Below are positions 32,871 through 33,009 of a stretch of DNA of 33,009 nucleotides, one piece after another. The stretch is taken from the NCBI RefSeq assembly GCF_024692365.1, contig NZ_JAILMR010000106.1, forward strand, positions 1 to 33,009, given 5' to 3'. The stretch's first letter is position 1; each line of letters opens with the position of its first letter. The position numbers were made by a program, and so were the translations under genes. Source of the stretch: Ruminococcus sp. GTDB lineage: Bacteria; Bacillota; Clostridia; Oscillospirales; Ruminococcaceae. The notes under the pieces were generated by a model. The model was given only the letters and a program-made list of their open reading frames with translations, was not told the DNA's origin and did no database searches.

Positions 32871-32944
32871 GGTGGGTAGAGAGATTCGAACTCTCGATCT
32901 TCAGGACCACAATCTGACGCGTTAACCAACTACGCTATACCCAC
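32871..32944 (-). tRNA. tRNA-His (anticodon GUG)
   Basis: Acceptor GTGGGTA/TACCCAC with discriminator C and a genomic G at the -1 position (32945), as expected for histidine tRNA. The anticodon loop TTGTGGT gives GUG, and the T arm is GAGAG-TTCGAAT-CTCTC. CCA is not encoded. Confidence 0.95.
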
Positions 32945-32949
32945 CATAA

Positions 32950-33009
32950 CACGCCATACTGGATTCGAACCAGTGACCTACCGCTTAGAAGGCGGTTGCT
33001 CTATCCAGC
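32950..33009 (-). tRNA. tRNA-Arg (anticodon UCU), 5' part cut by the window end
   Basis: The anticodon arm ACCGC-CTTCTAA-GCGGT gives UCU. The T arm ACTGG-TTCGAAT-CCAGT and the acceptor 3' strand ATGGCGT are visible. The 5' acceptor strand lies outside the window. It precedes tRNA-His in the same transcript. Confidence 0.93.

Overview
The window looks like chromosomal DNA of a low-to-mid GC Gram-positive clostridium, most likely a Ruminococcus-type member of the Oscillospirales. The grounds are AAGGAGG-type ribosome binding sites, near-consensus sigma-A promoters, a SpoIIE protein, a GlgC/GlgD pair, and a purine pathway that ends in two separate enzymes (AICAR transformylase and a PurO-type IMP cyclohydrolase). 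Genus and species are inferred; no rRNA or other marker gene is present.

Left part (1-16.7 kb). After the 3' end of a metY-like gene (plus strand), everything to about 16.9 kb is on the minus strand. Read in transcription order it is a purine cluster with many foreign-looking genes in it: purE, a HAD phosphatase, a PurF-like amidotransferase without the N-terminal cysteine, purM, then a terminator and six accessory genes (unknown, GNAT, alpha/beta hydrolase, DUF5680-like, small membrane protein, unknown). These are followed by purN, a strong internal promoter, IMP cyclohydrolase, an unknown gene, three tandem zinc-ribbon/membrane paralogs (one without its cysteines), a CbrC-like protein and a small ORF with a -1 slippery site. 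The cluster ends with AICAR transformylase, four lipoproteins (two are tandem duplicates) and purD. purC, purL, purB and purK are not in the window. The purE leader is about 215 nt long and has a palindrome over its -10 box, several hairpins, a possible 42-codon ORF and an intrinsic terminator.

Middle part (17.0-28.6 kb, plus strand). rsmA (ksgA) and spoIIE are followed by a glycogen cluster glgB-glgC-glgD-glgA. After a terminator come a new promoter and an undecaprenyl-phosphate sugar phosphotransferase with a TTG start, then tcdA behind an attenuator-like hairpin.

Right part (29.3-33.0 kb). There is a tRNA-Arg(CCU) with its own promoter and terminator, a fucose-isomerase-family gene (minus) and an S66 LD-carboxypeptidase (plus). 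These last two are driven by divergent promoters that match the sigma-A consensus exactly. A minus-strand tRNA-Arg(UCU)/tRNA-His pair closes the window.

The most unusual non-coding feature is a family of structured repeats of about 275 bp, at 175-454 and 29556-29827. Both copies sit in gaps between convergent genes. They share conserved flanking hairpins, while their central stem and outer stem differ in sequence but keep their pairing. A second, smaller hairpin repeat lies on both sides of glgA.
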